34,714 bases of DNA, from positions 1 through 34,714 of the IMG/VR virus record IMGVR_UViG_3300010148_003052; one strand, written 5' to 3'. A program made the position numbers and the translations under genes. The notes beneath the pieces were generated by a model. It saw nothing but the letters and a program-made list of their open reading frames with translations. It was not told the DNA's origin and ran no database searches. This document shows positions 7,001-15,651 of the stretch, in pieces. Positions within the stretch are counted from its first letter, which is position 1. Each line of letters starts with the position of its first letter. Source of the stretch: a virus.

Positions 7001-7045
7001 GAGAGCCTGTATAAGAAAATTACAAAAAGACTATACAGGACTCTC
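7001..7045 (-). other. Long stem-loop between DUF932 gene and downstream unit
   Basis: GAGAG + CCTGTATA pairs with TATACAGG + CTCTC, 13 base pairs with one bulged A and a loop of about 18 bases. It lies about 20 bases after the DUF932 stop. No U tract follows on the minus strand, so it is either an RNA processing/stability element or an imperfect terminator. Confidence 0.55.
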
Positions 7046-7065
7046 TAAACACCATCTGACATGAC

Positions 7066-7986
7066 TCAGATTTTAAATTCACCAAACATATCATCTTGTG
7101 CTTCCATATCAGCATCAAAGTCAAATGTTTCATTCATTGGCTCTGCTGCATCTAGTTCATCTATAATCCTACCATCTGGTAGTTCTATTTCATGATCTAG
7201 AATAGAAGTTTGATTTGGGTCAACATAATTATCTACAGTTGTTTGATCAAAGTTATGTAAATTCTTTTGACTCAATAACTCTGCAGTTATAAACTCATGA
7301 AATTTTTGTTGATCACTCATCCAAGATTTAGGGTGTGATAATTTTAATGCGTGTGTAACATGGTTATAGAAAGTCCATGCATTATTAGCATCTGCATTAT
7401 AACTAAAAGAAGGCTTATGCATTTCTTTCTTTATACAAGACATTTGAGTTGCATCTACTAGTTCTTCATCAAAGAATAACCTTCCTGCTAACTCAGACTG
7501 CTCTTTCTTAGATAAGAATACTTGTTTCATATCATTCTTATCTTTTACTAATTTAAGAAAATGTTTGTCAGCCTGTTTTATATGTGACGTAATATGCTTA
7601 AACGCCTGTTGATCTGCATCACCTGTATGCTTTCTTGCATATGATGCCATATCTCCAGAGATCATACCATTATCACAAACAAATACATATGCTCCTATTC
7701 CACATTGGAATCTAGTACTCTTATCATAAGAGTTTGTCCACGCAAACATCATCCCTAACTCAGGATCATGTTGTGAACGTATTCTATAAATGCCTTGTGC
7801 TACATTACAACCATAGTTTGCTCTGTATTGTTTATCAATTACATCAAATCCATGTGTTGATAATAGACTTTTAGTTGCATCTATAATAAATTTATGACGT
7901 ATAACAGTATACGTATCACCATGTGCTGGTAACTGTGCTGCAGATAAATCTTCTGCAGTAACTATTTTTGGTTTTTTATATCCCAT
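7066..7986 (-). CDS. DUF932 family protein
   Basis: 306 aa. Features of the DUF932 phage/plasmid family: N-terminal HGDTYTVIRHKFIIDATKSL, then RIRSQHDPELGMMFAWTNSYDK, FQCGIGAYVFVCDNGMISGD, a long helical middle (HITSHIKQADKHFLKLVKD), and NAWTFYNHVTHALKLSHPKSW. The C-terminus is acidic (FDFDADMEAQDDMFGEF). The family is widespread in phages and plasmids and often lies near replication genes, but its activity is not established. A TAnnTTTG promoter sits 23 bases upstream of the ATG, so it probably begins its own transcript. Confidence 0.8.
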   Translation of the reverse strand: MGYKKPKIVTAEDLSAAQLPAHGDTYTVIRHKFIIDATKSLLSTHGFDVIDKQYRANYGCNVAQGIYRIRSQHDPELGMMFAWTNSYDKSTRFQCGIGAYVFVCDNGMISGDMASYARKHTGDADQQAFKHITSHIKQADKHFLKLVKDKNDMKQVFLSKKEQSELAGRLFFDEELVDATQMSCIKKEMHKPSFSYNADANNAWTFYNHVTHALKLSHPKSWMSDQQKFHEFITAELLSQKNLHNFDQTTVDNYVDPNQTSILDHEIELPDGRIIDELDAAEPMNETFDFDADMEAQDDMFGEFKI

Positions 7987-8008
7987 TTTTTTAAACTTTA
8001 AATGTTTA

Positions 8009-8040
8009 CAAATATAATTAATTAATTTATGTCAAACAAA
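8009..8040 (-). promoter_or_regulatory. Bacteroidetes-type promoter for the DUF932 gene
   Basis: Minus strand reads TTTGTT (8040-8035), an 18-base spacer, then TATATTTG (8016-8009), matching the TAnnTTTG -7 element with a TTTG-type -33 element. The start codon at 7986 lies 22 bases further. The box overlaps the last codons of the polymerase gene region (stop at 8022-8024). Confidence 0.6.
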
Positions 8041-9938
8041 TTTAACTGATTTGTTTTGACTCCTATTATGTTATTTATCTCTTTTTCAATAGCTTCAAGA
8101 TAATACTTCTCATTAATATCATAAGTTGGCCATTCTTTTTTTATAATATCATTCATTACAGTTTGCATCCATCTTCCTGCTTCTAACTGTATTTCACGGC
8201 CATCATTTTTATTAACTTTAATTATCTTAACGCCTTTGTTAGAGATATAATACCTATTTATTTTTTGAAGCTTTTCTTCATGAGCTTCATTCTCTTTTAT
8301 AGATCTAGCAATTTGTTGCCAATTACCTTTTGATTTACCTCCAATACAATAGTCAAGTATATTTTTATTACTTTTTATTGTATCTTCTGGTAAAACACCA
8401 TCAACAAAGTATGCATACAATGCTTTTGGAATAATTAGCTTAGATTTGTTTTTATGAAGAGCAAGCCCATTAAATTCAAATCTACCTTTACACTTAGCCT
8501 TACCACTTTCATCTACAGCAATATAATTATTAACATCTGCAAGAATCAACTTCTTATAAGAGTCATGTTCTAAGACAAGGTTAGTTATCTCTTCCCATTT
8601 CTTACATATTTCTAAGTATAAGTTCTTTTTAGATCTAGGTATTATTGTCTCAATACCATCTGTATTTTGTAATAGTGGTATTGCTTCTGGAATAGCTTCA
8701 CAAATCATTTCATAAAGCATCATCAAAGTAAGTTGACCATTAATAGTAATAAACATAGTAAACTGTGGATCATATAAGAAAGAGTTCTTATCATTACTAA
8801 GACCATATGTACTGTTAAGTATAATTTTATATACATAGTTCATAGGATTACTCTTAGGAATCTTTTTTCTTTCTGTAAAGAACCACTCATATAGATTACA
8901 AAATGCTTTTTTATCTAAGTGTGCAGGTGCAATCTTGTTCATAATAGCAAGATTTGGATAAAAACTAGCAACATCTGATGACATAATAATATTATCTTCA
9001 TCTGACTCATATACACCAGATCTATTAGCACCGTGAGCACCACCTAAACCAAAATGAGTTTTAACACCTTTATAATTAACAGAGTATTTAAAACCTCCTT
9101 TAGTAAAGTTAGGATTAATTTCTACTGTTTTAAACTTCTCAAGCAAATTATTAAATTGCAATGAATCAAAGTTTATATAATCTAATATTATATCTTTGGC
9201 TTTTATTACATTTCTAAATGTTCTTAACTTTTTTAACTCATACTTTGGAATACCAAGTTCTTTACTAAGATAATAAGCAAATAATTCTTTACTAATTCTT
9301 GGTTCAGATGCACTGTATAAATTAATACCATACTGATCAGTTAAGTTTTTACGTAATGCAATTAAAGGTTTACACTGATTAAATATTTCTTTAGTTGAGT
9401 CAACATCATTAATACAATAACTAATTATCATATCTAACTCTTCACGATTTTTAATGTTATGATCATGAGGTAAAGGCATGTCAACCATATTATCCCAATC
9501 CATACTATACTGAATCCATTTAAGACTAGATCTTTTAGCCATATTATCCCAATGATTAAGCTTAAACACATCAATTTGTTTAATACTCATTTCCCATTCT
9601 GGAAACGTTTGAAATTCTTTATTGTTAGATCTTCTAATAGCTTCTTGAGCATATCCATATATCTCTTCTGCTATACTTTCTCCGTCCATGAGACGCAAGT
9701 TATCATGATCTTTAATTATATTATGAGTTACTTGGGCATCAAACGCTAAACCGTTATATGATATATGCCACTCATTATTGTCTATATTTTGTTTTAGGAA
9801 TTCTATAAACTTATCATAGTCATTCTGTAAATTACATACAGAAAATATATGTGTCTCATCAGTTTTGTAATGTTTAAACACGGCTACAAAACAATTTGAC
9901 AAAGTTTCATAATCCATTATCCAATGGTTCATAGTCAT
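8022..9938 (-). CDS. Family B DNA polymerase with 3'-5' exonuclease
   Basis: About 638 aa from ATG at 9938 (MTMNHWIMDYETL). The frame is open further upstream but that part spans a terminator, so the shorter start is chosen. Exonuclease motifs: DYET (Exo I), NGLAFDAQ (Exo II), YCINDVDS (Exo III). Polymerase motifs: SSDVASFYPN (A), KIILNSTYG (B), and LLQNTDGIE (C), where the usual DTD is NTD. The interval from A to B is short, about 55 residues, so there is no room for the TPR2 insertion of protein-primed enzymes; this agrees with the primase and DnaB-like helicase genes downstream. It is likely the phage replicative polymerase. Confidence 0.9.
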   Translation of the reverse strand: MTMNHWIMDYETLSNCFVAVFKHYKTDETHIFSVCNLQNDYDKFIEFLKQNIDNNEWHISYNGLAFDAQVTHNIIKDHDNLRLMDGESIAEEIYGYAQEAIRRSNNKEFQTFPEWEMSIKQIDVFKLNHWDNMAKRSSLKWIQYSMDWDNMVDMPLPHDHNIKNREELDMIISYCINDVDSTKEIFNQCKPLIALRKNLTDQYGINLYSASEPRISKELFAYYLSKELGIPKYELKKLRTFRNVIKAKDIILDYINFDSLQFNNLLEKFKTVEINPNFTKGGFKYSVNYKGVKTHFGLGGAHGANRSGVYESDEDNIIMSSDVASFYPNLAIMNKIAPAHLDKKAFCNLYEWFFTERKKIPKSNPMNYVYKIILNSTYGLSNDKNSFLYDPQFTMFITINGQLTLMMLYEMICEAIPEAIPLLQNTDGIETIIPRSKKNLYLEICKKWEEITNLVLEHDSYKKLILADVNNYIAVDESGKAKCKGRFEFNGLALHKNKSKLIIPKALYAYFVDGVLPEDTIKSNKNILDYCIGGKSKGNWQQIARSIKENEAHEEKLQKINRYYISNKGVKIIKVNKNDGREIQLEAGRWMQTVMNDIIKKEWPTYDINEKYYLEAIEKEINNIIGVKTNQLNLFDIN

Positions 9939-9952
9939 GTCATTTTTATACC

Positions 9953-9977
9953 AAAAAAAAGGGAGCACAAGGCTCCC
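9953..9977 (-). terminator. Rho-independent terminator before the polymerase gene
   Basis: Minus strand GGGAGC-CTTGT-GCTCCC followed by eight T. It lies between the stop at 10000 and the polymerase ATG at 9938, and supports that start. The polymerase must therefore be reached by readthrough or a promoter I cannot identify. Confidence 0.85.
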
Positions 9978-9999
9978 TCTTCCAATTTGGGGGTTAATA

Positions 10000-10452
10000 C
10001 TATACTGCAGTAATAATAGGTGTCTCAGCCGTAGCTCCAACTATATTACTTTCATCCATAAAGAATTCATCTAAGTCAATTGCATCTGGATTTACGGCAA
10101 ACATATTGATTAGATCTCTAATCTCTTCTTCTGTTACTATGTAGTGCTCTGCACACGTATCCATTGATCTTCTTTCTTCTTTAATTTTAGTGCCATTTGC
10201 TCTTGGCTTTCCTTTTACAGGAACTGGATCTCCATTATCATCTAGTTTTTGTACCATATGATAACTTTGTTTCATAAACTTTGATATTACTACGAACATC
10301 TTTTCCCTAGGTGAGAATAAACACTCAACATAAGGACAATCATCAGTAATAGGAATCATTTTGAAACTTTTCATTTGACCAAAAGCACTTTTAATTAATA
10401 GCATGCTCTTAGGATTATTTTCAATGTAGGTTTTTGTTTTTTTCTTTGTCAT
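10000..10452 (-). CDS. Hypothetical phage protein (150 aa)
   Basis: 150 aa, beginning MTKKKTKTYIENNPKSMLLI. A beta-rich first half (FKMIPITDDCPYVECLFSP, MFVVISKFMKQSYHMVQ) carries a short loop with basic residues (VKGKPRANGTKIKEERR). The C-terminal half is acidic (NPDAIDLDEFFMDESN). Ends with TAG and, two codons on, TAA. It has its own TAnnTTTG box upstream and a strong terminator downstream, so it may be a single-gene transcript. No family recognised. Confidence 0.7.
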   Translation of the reverse strand: MTKKKTKTYIENNPKSMLLIKSAFGQMKSFKMIPITDDCPYVECLFSPREKMFVVISKFMKQSYHMVQKLDDNGDPVPVKGKPRANGTKIKEERRSMDTCAEHYIVTEEEIRDLINMFAVNPDAIDLDEFFMDESNIVGATAETPIITAV

Positions 10453-10473
10453 ATCAATTGATTTTAATTTTTA

Positions 10474-10481
10474 CAAATATA
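10474..10481 (-). promoter_or_regulatory. TAnnTTTG -7 element
   Basis: Minus strand TATATTTG, 21 bases upstream of the ATG at 10452. I see no good TTG-type -33 element at the expected distance, so this is a partial promoter match. Confidence 0.45.
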
Positions 10482-10486
10482 TTAAT

Positions 10487-11038
10487 TTATTTAAATAATT
10501 CTACATTTACAAAGTCTTTTTTTAAATCTTCCTTTTGTAAATCAGGTTTGTCACATAGTTCTTTAACGTTCATTAGAGTATCAACATCAACGTTTAGAAA
10601 TTCTGCATAGTCTTCATAATAATGTTCTGGATATAAATAACTTTCTATATACTCAGCTATAGTCCCTTTTTCACCAAAAAAATTACTTATAAGGTTTTTA
10701 GTTCTTTGGCTAAATTCTGAGTATTGACCTCTATAAAAAAGTTTAAGATCTTTACTATATCTAGACATATCAAAAATATATAAATGATTATCATCATCTA
10801 TTTTATGATATTCATCATAATCATTATGAGTTTGCAAATACAGTTTTTCAAAATTTTCAAATGCTTTATTATCTTTTACATTATAAAGACATAAGAATTT
10901 GTTCATATCCTGAGTATAATATCCATTCCAGGACATATACGTTTGGATAGGAACAAACCTTACACCTTTTTTAATTCCTAATAAAGGGTATATAAACACT
11001 TTACTTTTTTGAAAATACTCTCTGTATAATTTTCTCAC
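10487..11038 (-). CDS. Hypothetical phage protein with GTG start (183 aa)
   Basis: 183 aa, starting (GTG)RKLYREYFQKSKVFIYPLLG. The stop TAG of the upstream nuclease gene overlaps this GTG (TAGTG), which suggests translational coupling and supports GTG as start. The first half is aromatic (VPIQTYMSWNGYYTQD); the second half is acidic with EYIESYLYPEHYYEDYAEF. The N-terminal YREYFQKSK..YPLLG pattern appears in uncharacterised proteins of Bacteroidetes phages as I recall it. Function unknown. Confidence 0.7.
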   Translation of the reverse strand: MRKLYREYFQKSKVFIYPLLGIKKGVRFVPIQTYMSWNGYYTQDMNKFLCLYNVKDNKAFENFEKLYLQTHNDYDEYHKIDDDNHLYIFDMSRYSKDLKLFYRGQYSEFSQRTKNLISNFFGEKGTIAEYIESYLYPEHYYEDYAEFLNVDVDTLMNVKELCDKPDLQKEDLKKDFVNVELFK

Positions 11039-12027
11039 TATAGAATTACATTATTCATTGCAAACTCATATGGCAAAGTATAATCTCTATTTGTGTAATG
11101 ATAATCAATTTGCTTTAGTACATCAACAAATCCACCGTACCAATCTCTTTTTGTATTATTACTTACATCAAATACATATACTTGATCATAGTTATCTATT
11201 ACTACAAATTTATAATTAATTATATAATTACTTATATCTTTTTCATTATTTTTTATCACCAATGTGCTGTAAATAACTGCTTGAATCCAGTAATTATAGT
11301 AATCCATAGTTTCTGCAAACTTATCTAAACCTTTAGATGTGGTCTTTAAATCTATAATTGTTATCTCTTTCTTGTCATGATCAACAATATATCTGTCAAT
11401 ATAACCTTTAAGGCCAAACTTATAGTCTTTTAACTCACATTCTAAATATTTTTCATTGTTTGCTTCTATTGGATCCATTTCAAAATCTGTAACAACATCT
11501 TCCATTAAAGACATAACATCTTTATTAGCCTTAAGTATTTCTACTCTTTCAGTTGCTTTTGCAAGCATATCATTATCTATAATATCTTTACCGCTAGTAT
11601 TACACATAAAAGCATAGTAATCCTCACATTCAGTAGTACGAACTTTAGCTATACGTTTAGCATCATCTTTAAGTGATTGATATAAACCAACCTCTTGCAA
11701 TGCATCTGAGATTACTTTATCATCTACAATAGATAACTCTGATATATTACAATCAGATATTACTTTTAATACCTTCTTTAACGATTCAGATGGTAGTTTA
11801 ATAGGAACTATAGAAAATTCATCATGAAATTTCTCAGGCTGTAATAATAATAGATGTAATAACTTACCTTCTATTAAATGTTTATCAGTCTTCAGTTCTC
11901 TTTCTTTAAGAATATAATCTTTATAAAATATACCAGGACTAAATAACAGTTTATTCATAGAAGAATAACTAAAATTGTAATCCTGATTGTAAAACTCTTC
12001 TTCTTTTATTGGGTCTTTTTTAATCAT
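11038..12027 (-). CDS. PD-(D/E)XK exonuclease, RecB/Cas4-like (DUF3799 type)
   Basis: About 329 aa from ATG at 12027 (MIKKDPIKEEEFYNQDY); the longer open frame crosses a hairpin. N-terminal YNFSYSSMNKLLFSPGIFYK is the usual S.S.l..ll.sP..F opening of phage RecB-like nucleases. The core has LKGYIDRYIVD (motif II Asp), EITIIDLKTT (D-x-K of motif III) and YYNYWIQAVIYSTLV (QxxxY). These enzymes resect double-stranded DNA for single-strand annealing recombination or repair. The Sak4-like ATPase and SSB-like protein elsewhere in the block are natural partners. Confidence 0.8.
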   Translation of the reverse strand: MIKKDPIKEEEFYNQDYNFSYSSMNKLLFSPGIFYKDYILKERELKTDKHLIEGKLLHLLLLQPEKFHDEFSIVPIKLPSESLKKVLKVISDCNISELSIVDDKVISDALQEVGLYQSLKDDAKRIAKVRTTECEDYYAFMCNTSGKDIIDNDMLAKATERVEILKANKDVMSLMEDVVTDFEMDPIEANNEKYLECELKDYKFGLKGYIDRYIVDHDKKEITIIDLKTTSKGLDKFAETMDYYNYWIQAVIYSTLVIKNNEKDISNYIINYKFVVIDNYDQVYVFDVSNNTKRDWYGGFVDVLKQIDYHYTNRDYTLPYEFAMNNVIL

Positions 12028-12045
12028 ATTATTTATTTTAAATGC

Positions 12046-12094
12046 AAAAGAAGCAACGGGCTTCCACAAGATATTATAACCTTACCCGTGCTTC
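12046..12094 (-). terminator. Hairpin, probable weak terminator
   Basis: GAAGCA + CGGG pairs with CCCG + TGCTTC with one bulged base; loop of 24 bases. On the minus strand four T follow, then GC. It sits between the stop at 12107 and the nuclease ATG at 12027. Confidence 0.5.
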
Positions 12095-12106
12095 TCCTGC
12101 AAGATG

Positions 12107-13330
12107 TTAGAATGGTAAATCATTAGGATGTGATCCTAAATCATCATTATGGCCTCCAGTTCCAACATATTCAGAAATGTTTTCATTTTCATCTTTAACA
12201 AGCTTTGCAGCTATTTCTGGTTTCAACTCAAGAGATTTTTCACTAATAATAAATGGACTTCTGTCAGTACCAACACCATAGTGTCCTTGTATTACACGAA
12301 CAAACATAGCATTAGCAATTTGTCTAGATGCCCATAGTGTCAACATATTTTCTTTTATCATATATTGAATTAAATTATCATAAGCTGCACCCCAGTTAGA
12401 CAACGTTATATCTATATACCGTTGGAATATTTTCCTAAGATACTTAAAATTAACTGTATTCCAAACTTTAGAGTTCTTCATCTCTTCAGAATGAAATGCA
12501 AATAATAAAGCAAGATATGTATTAGATTCTTTAACATTACAATTTGCCATTAATGTCAAACCAACACTTACATTGTCAGTATCACCTGATTTAATAATTT
12601 CTTGTATCCTACCAAAATCTTCTTTAGTAAGAGCAACAGAATCCTCCGTACAAAGTTTATTAACTTCTTCATCCATCATTATTTTATGAGAATTATTTAT
12701 AAGAAAATTATGATCAGACCTCATGATAGTTGCAACATAATTTTTACTACTACCCTGAATACGATCTAAAATCTCAAACCAACTAGTTAATGCAGTATAA
12801 CTTTGTAAATCTTCATCAAACCGTCCCCAACCAACATCAACTTGAATTGTATCTGTAGGATCTAACTGCTCTAACTCATGAATCAATGCAAATAAATGAC
12901 CATTTTTGTTGACATTATATATTTTATAACCTTTTTCAAAGGCTTCTATTGCAGCTTTTACTGAACAAAATGAACCCCACTCACGAGTAACAAGTTTATC
13001 TATATACTTTTTAGAACAAATTATTACATCTGCTTTATTTTTATCTCTAATAACATTAAAGTTACATCTTTCTTGAAATAATGCTAACTTGTCTCTTGAT
13101 AAAGTAAGATTAGGTAATCTGTAAACTGTATTTACATTATTAACAAAGTGATCTGAATCCCATTTATTTAAACTAAGCTTATTAATAAGAGGTTGCAACA
13201 TAGAAGAATCATTCCAACTAGAAGATTTACTAAGAAAAGCACCCCTTTTAATAAGTGTCCATTGATTTGTAAAAACACCCTCATGATTAATAATAGTGTT
13301 TTTATCTAATTTTAATTTATATACTTTCAT
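12107..13330 (-). CDS. Hypothetical protein, paralogue A of MoxR/VWA module (407 aa)
   Basis: 407 aa, starting MKVYKLKLDKNTIINHEGVF. Residues about 75-110 (LPNLTLSRDKLALFQE, FNVIRDKNKADVIICS) form a small alpha/beta segment that recurs in the next gene (LPNCPVSADRIKAALKE, ITVTKDLDKADLLLSH). It faintly resembles a BRCT-type fold, which is a guess. The second half is helical (KEDFGRIQEIIKSGDTDNV) and also aligns loosely with its neighbour. The end is polar (GGHNDDLGSHPNDLPF), like an SSB-type acidic tail. Overlaps the upstream stop by four bases. Probably works with the adjacent AAA+ and VWA proteins; function unknown. Confidence 0.7.
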   Translation of the reverse strand: MKVYKLKLDKNTIINHEGVFTNQWTLIKRGAFLSKSSSWNDSSMLQPLINKLSLNKWDSDHFVNNVNTVYRLPNLTLSRDKLALFQERCNFNVIRDKNKADVIICSKKYIDKLVTREWGSFCSVKAAIEAFEKGYKIYNVNKNGHLFALIHELEQLDPTDTIQVDVGWGRFDEDLQSYTALTSWFEILDRIQGSSKNYVATIMRSDHNFLINNSHKIMMDEEVNKLCTEDSVALTKEDFGRIQEIIKSGDTDNVSVGLTLMANCNVKESNTYLALLFAFHSEEMKNSKVWNTVNFKYLRKIFQRYIDITLSNWGAAYDNLIQYMIKENMLTLWASRQIANAMFVRVIQGHYGVGTDRSPFIISEKSLELKPEIAAKLVKDENENISEYVGTGGHNDDLGSHPNDLPF

Positions 13331-14379
13331 ATTAAATATTTTTTATATTCTGGTTTAACACTAACTTTAAATACATATAAGTCTCTGTTATCTATTCTTA
13401 TTTCTTTTCTAACAATAGATTCTAGATACTTAAATGATTTTTTATTCAAATGACCTTTATTTTCTAACCATTGAATCATATCTAATGCACTGTTATGATA
13501 AAAATCTTCAAAATTAGAAGCCTTTTTCCAATACTGAACATCTTTATTTCTATTTAAATTATACAAACCTGTATTAATTTCACATGATAATGCCCATAGT
13601 AAATGATGATTATATCTATAGTCTATGGTTGGTAATATAGCACCAATCATATTCCAATTTTCTGAACCACCTTCTTTAGCCATAGCTAATATATCACTCA
13701 TAAGTTGCTCGTCTAATGGAGTTTTAGTAGCTGATTGATGCATAATTTTATCTACATCAAATACTGCTAAACCATTTACTTCAACTTCATATGCTGCATT
13801 AACAGCAAGACCTGTCATCATATAAGAATCATAAGGCATTTCTTTATAGTCAGCATTATAATGACCAACATATCCTTCACGAACTTTGTCATCATATATA
13901 ACACGTGCTTTTTCACCACTTCTCATATTATCAGGATCTTCTGTATAATCTCTAATGACTTGACAACCATCTTCAATTGCGTCATAGTTCCATAAATGTG
14001 TAAACAAATAATTATGGTTAATATTGCCACCACTTTCAGAAGTATTTTCAAGATGCATATGTGATAACAATAGATCAGCTTTATCTAAATCTTTAGTAAC
14101 AGTTATCTTATGTTCTTTTAATGCAGCTTTAATTCTGTCAGCTGAAACAGGACAGTTAGGTAGTACAAATGCTTTTTTATATAATGTCATGTCAGGTTGA
14201 ACATCACAATCAGATTTATCTAGAATTTTAATTAACTTTTTTGTTGTGTAATCAGATTCATCTATATATACTGTTTCTATTGCACCACTCCTATCAACCA
14301 TGACCCCATAAGGGTCACAGTCAATAGAAAAGTGATCAATAGCATCAGGATTATAATCCTGGTGTATTGTTTTTCCCAT
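13327..14379 (-). CDS. Hypothetical protein, paralogue B of MoxR/VWA module (350 aa)
   Basis: 350 aa, starting MGKTIHQDYNPDAIDHFSID. It shares with the downstream 407-aa protein the segment around AFVLPNCPVSADRIKAALKE, followed by TVTKDLDKADLLLSH, and later a helical stretch (LMSDILAMAKEGGSENW, IGAILPTIDYRYNHHLLWAL). No catalytic motif is visible. It lies directly after the MoxR-type ATPase gene (one base between ORFs) and overlaps the next gene by four bases. Order ATPase, B, A in a tight operon suggests a common complex. Function unknown. Confidence 0.7.
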   Translation of the reverse strand: MGKTIHQDYNPDAIDHFSIDCDPYGVMVDRSGAIETVYIDESDYTTKKLIKILDKSDCDVQPDMTLYKKAFVLPNCPVSADRIKAALKEHKITVTKDLDKADLLLSHMHLENTSESGGNINHNYLFTHLWNYDAIEDGCQVIRDYTEDPDNMRSGEKARVIYDDKVREGYVGHYNADYKEMPYDSYMMTGLAVNAAYEVEVNGLAVFDVDKIMHQSATKTPLDEQLMSDILAMAKEGGSENWNMIGAILPTIDYRYNHHLLWALSCEINTGLYNLNRNKDVQYWKKASNFEDFYHNSALDMIQWLENKGHLNKKSFKYLESIVRKEIRIDNRDLYVFKVSVKPEYKKYLI

Positions 14380-14380
14380 A

Positions 14381-15643
14381 TTATTTAATTGTCATTTTGA
14401 TAATTTCTGGATTCATCATCATTTTATTAAACTTACTTTTATTACCATTAAAGATTGTACGCACTACCAAATACTTAAGATCATTAGTAAAATAATCTTT
14501 AGTACACAATGCAATCAATCTATCAGTAATTTTTTGTGAGACAGTATTTTCTTTAGAATACACAACAGAATAGTTTGCTAACCTTGTTGCCAAAGTAGAT
14601 GCAATGTCTGCTCTATATGTATCATCCTTACCAACACAGCCTCTCAGTTCACCAAGAATATAACTTTGATCATCATGAGTCAATAAATCCTTTGGTGTAA
14701 CCAGCTTGTCCAGTTTATTATTAATAAATGTAGTAAACATAGATGCAAATGCATCACCTACACTACCTTCACCAATCATTTGAATCATAGACAAGTTTTC
14801 TTCAAAAGAATCAAAACTAGATATAGCATTAAAGAATGCTGTAATAGATCTTGCATTGGTCTCTTGTGTCACAAGTTCTGGATGCAACAACAAAAAGTTA
14901 ATACATCTAGTATCTATACCTGCTTCCTCTGCCCAACGTGCCCATACTTCTACATCAAACTTTAGGTTTGCAGTAATATAACGAGTTTTTTGTGCTGAGT
15001 CAATACTATTTACCATATAGTCACCATTATCTGGATTACTAGTTAGTATAATATGCCAATCTTTTGGTAATGACCAAGAAATATACTGCTGACGATCAAC
15101 TAATTCCATAACAGCTTGTATAAATCTAACATCTGCACGGTTCCAGTCATCAAGAAGAAGTATACCACCTTCTTTCTTATCTGCAATCCATTCAGGTGCA
15201 CAGTAAGACATTCTATTCTTACCAGTCATCTTCCATCCTTGTCTTAAATACTCCTCAACTGCTAGTTCATCAACCCATTGGCCAACTTTCTTTGTTATAA
15301 CTGCATTACTTACTTGTGCAGCTGCTGCAGCCTTTTGTGCTGCTGTATACTGAAGATCATCCATCTTCTTTTGTACTTTTTTTTCTTTATACATTTGGAA
15401 TTGACGTACTGGAAAACCTACAAGGTCACCAAGCTCCTCAATTTGAGCCAAATTTAATTTTACAAAATTTAATTTATTTTCTTTAGCAAGATCTACAACA
15501 GCTGAAGTCTTACCAATACCAGACTCACCAACTACTTCAACTGCTACAGGATTTTTATTTCCTTCTTGCAAAAATCTATTGTTTTTTATAATGTGATTTA
15601 CAAATCCTTTTAGCTCATCAATATTTAAATTTACTTGTGCCAT
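14381..15643 (-). CDS. MoxR-type AAA+ ATPase
   Basis: 420 aa. Walker A GESGIGKTSAV at about 39-49, Walker B GILLLDDWNRAD near 160, sensor-1 region WHIILTSNPDNGDYMV near 200; arginine-finger region TRYITANLKFDVEVWARWA. An Ala/Lys-rich helix (AAQKAAAAAQ) lies between A and B. MoxR AAA+ proteins form hexamers that remodel protein or metal-cofactor targets, usually with a VWA partner; here the next gene upstream encodes VWA plus metallopeptidase domains. Substrate in the phage is unknown; virion assembly or host-protein remodelling are possible. Confidence 0.85.
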   Translation of the reverse strand: MAQVNLNIDELKGFVNHIIKNNRFLQEGNKNPVAVEVVGESGIGKTSAVVDLAKENKLNFVKLNLAQIEELGDLVGFPVRQFQMYKEKKVQKKMDDLQYTAAQKAAAAAQVSNAVITKKVGQWVDELAVEEYLRQGWKMTGKNRMSYCAPEWIADKKEGGILLLDDWNRADVRFIQAVMELVDRQQYISWSLPKDWHIILTSNPDNGDYMVNSIDSAQKTRYITANLKFDVEVWARWAEEAGIDTRCINFLLLHPELVTQETNARSITAFFNAISSFDSFEENLSMIQMIGEGSVGDAFASMFTTFINNKLDKLVTPKDLLTHDDQSYILGELRGCVGKDDTYRADIASTLATRLANYSVVYSKENTVSQKITDRLIALCTKDYFTNDLKYLVVRTIFNGNKSKFNKMMMNPEIIKMTIK

Positions 15644-15651
15644 AATTTATT

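Noticed and set aside
9939-10040. Upstream extension of the polymerase frame
   Set aside because: It spans a strong terminator hairpin and part of another gene; the residues do not resemble a polymerase N-terminus, which begins properly at 9938.
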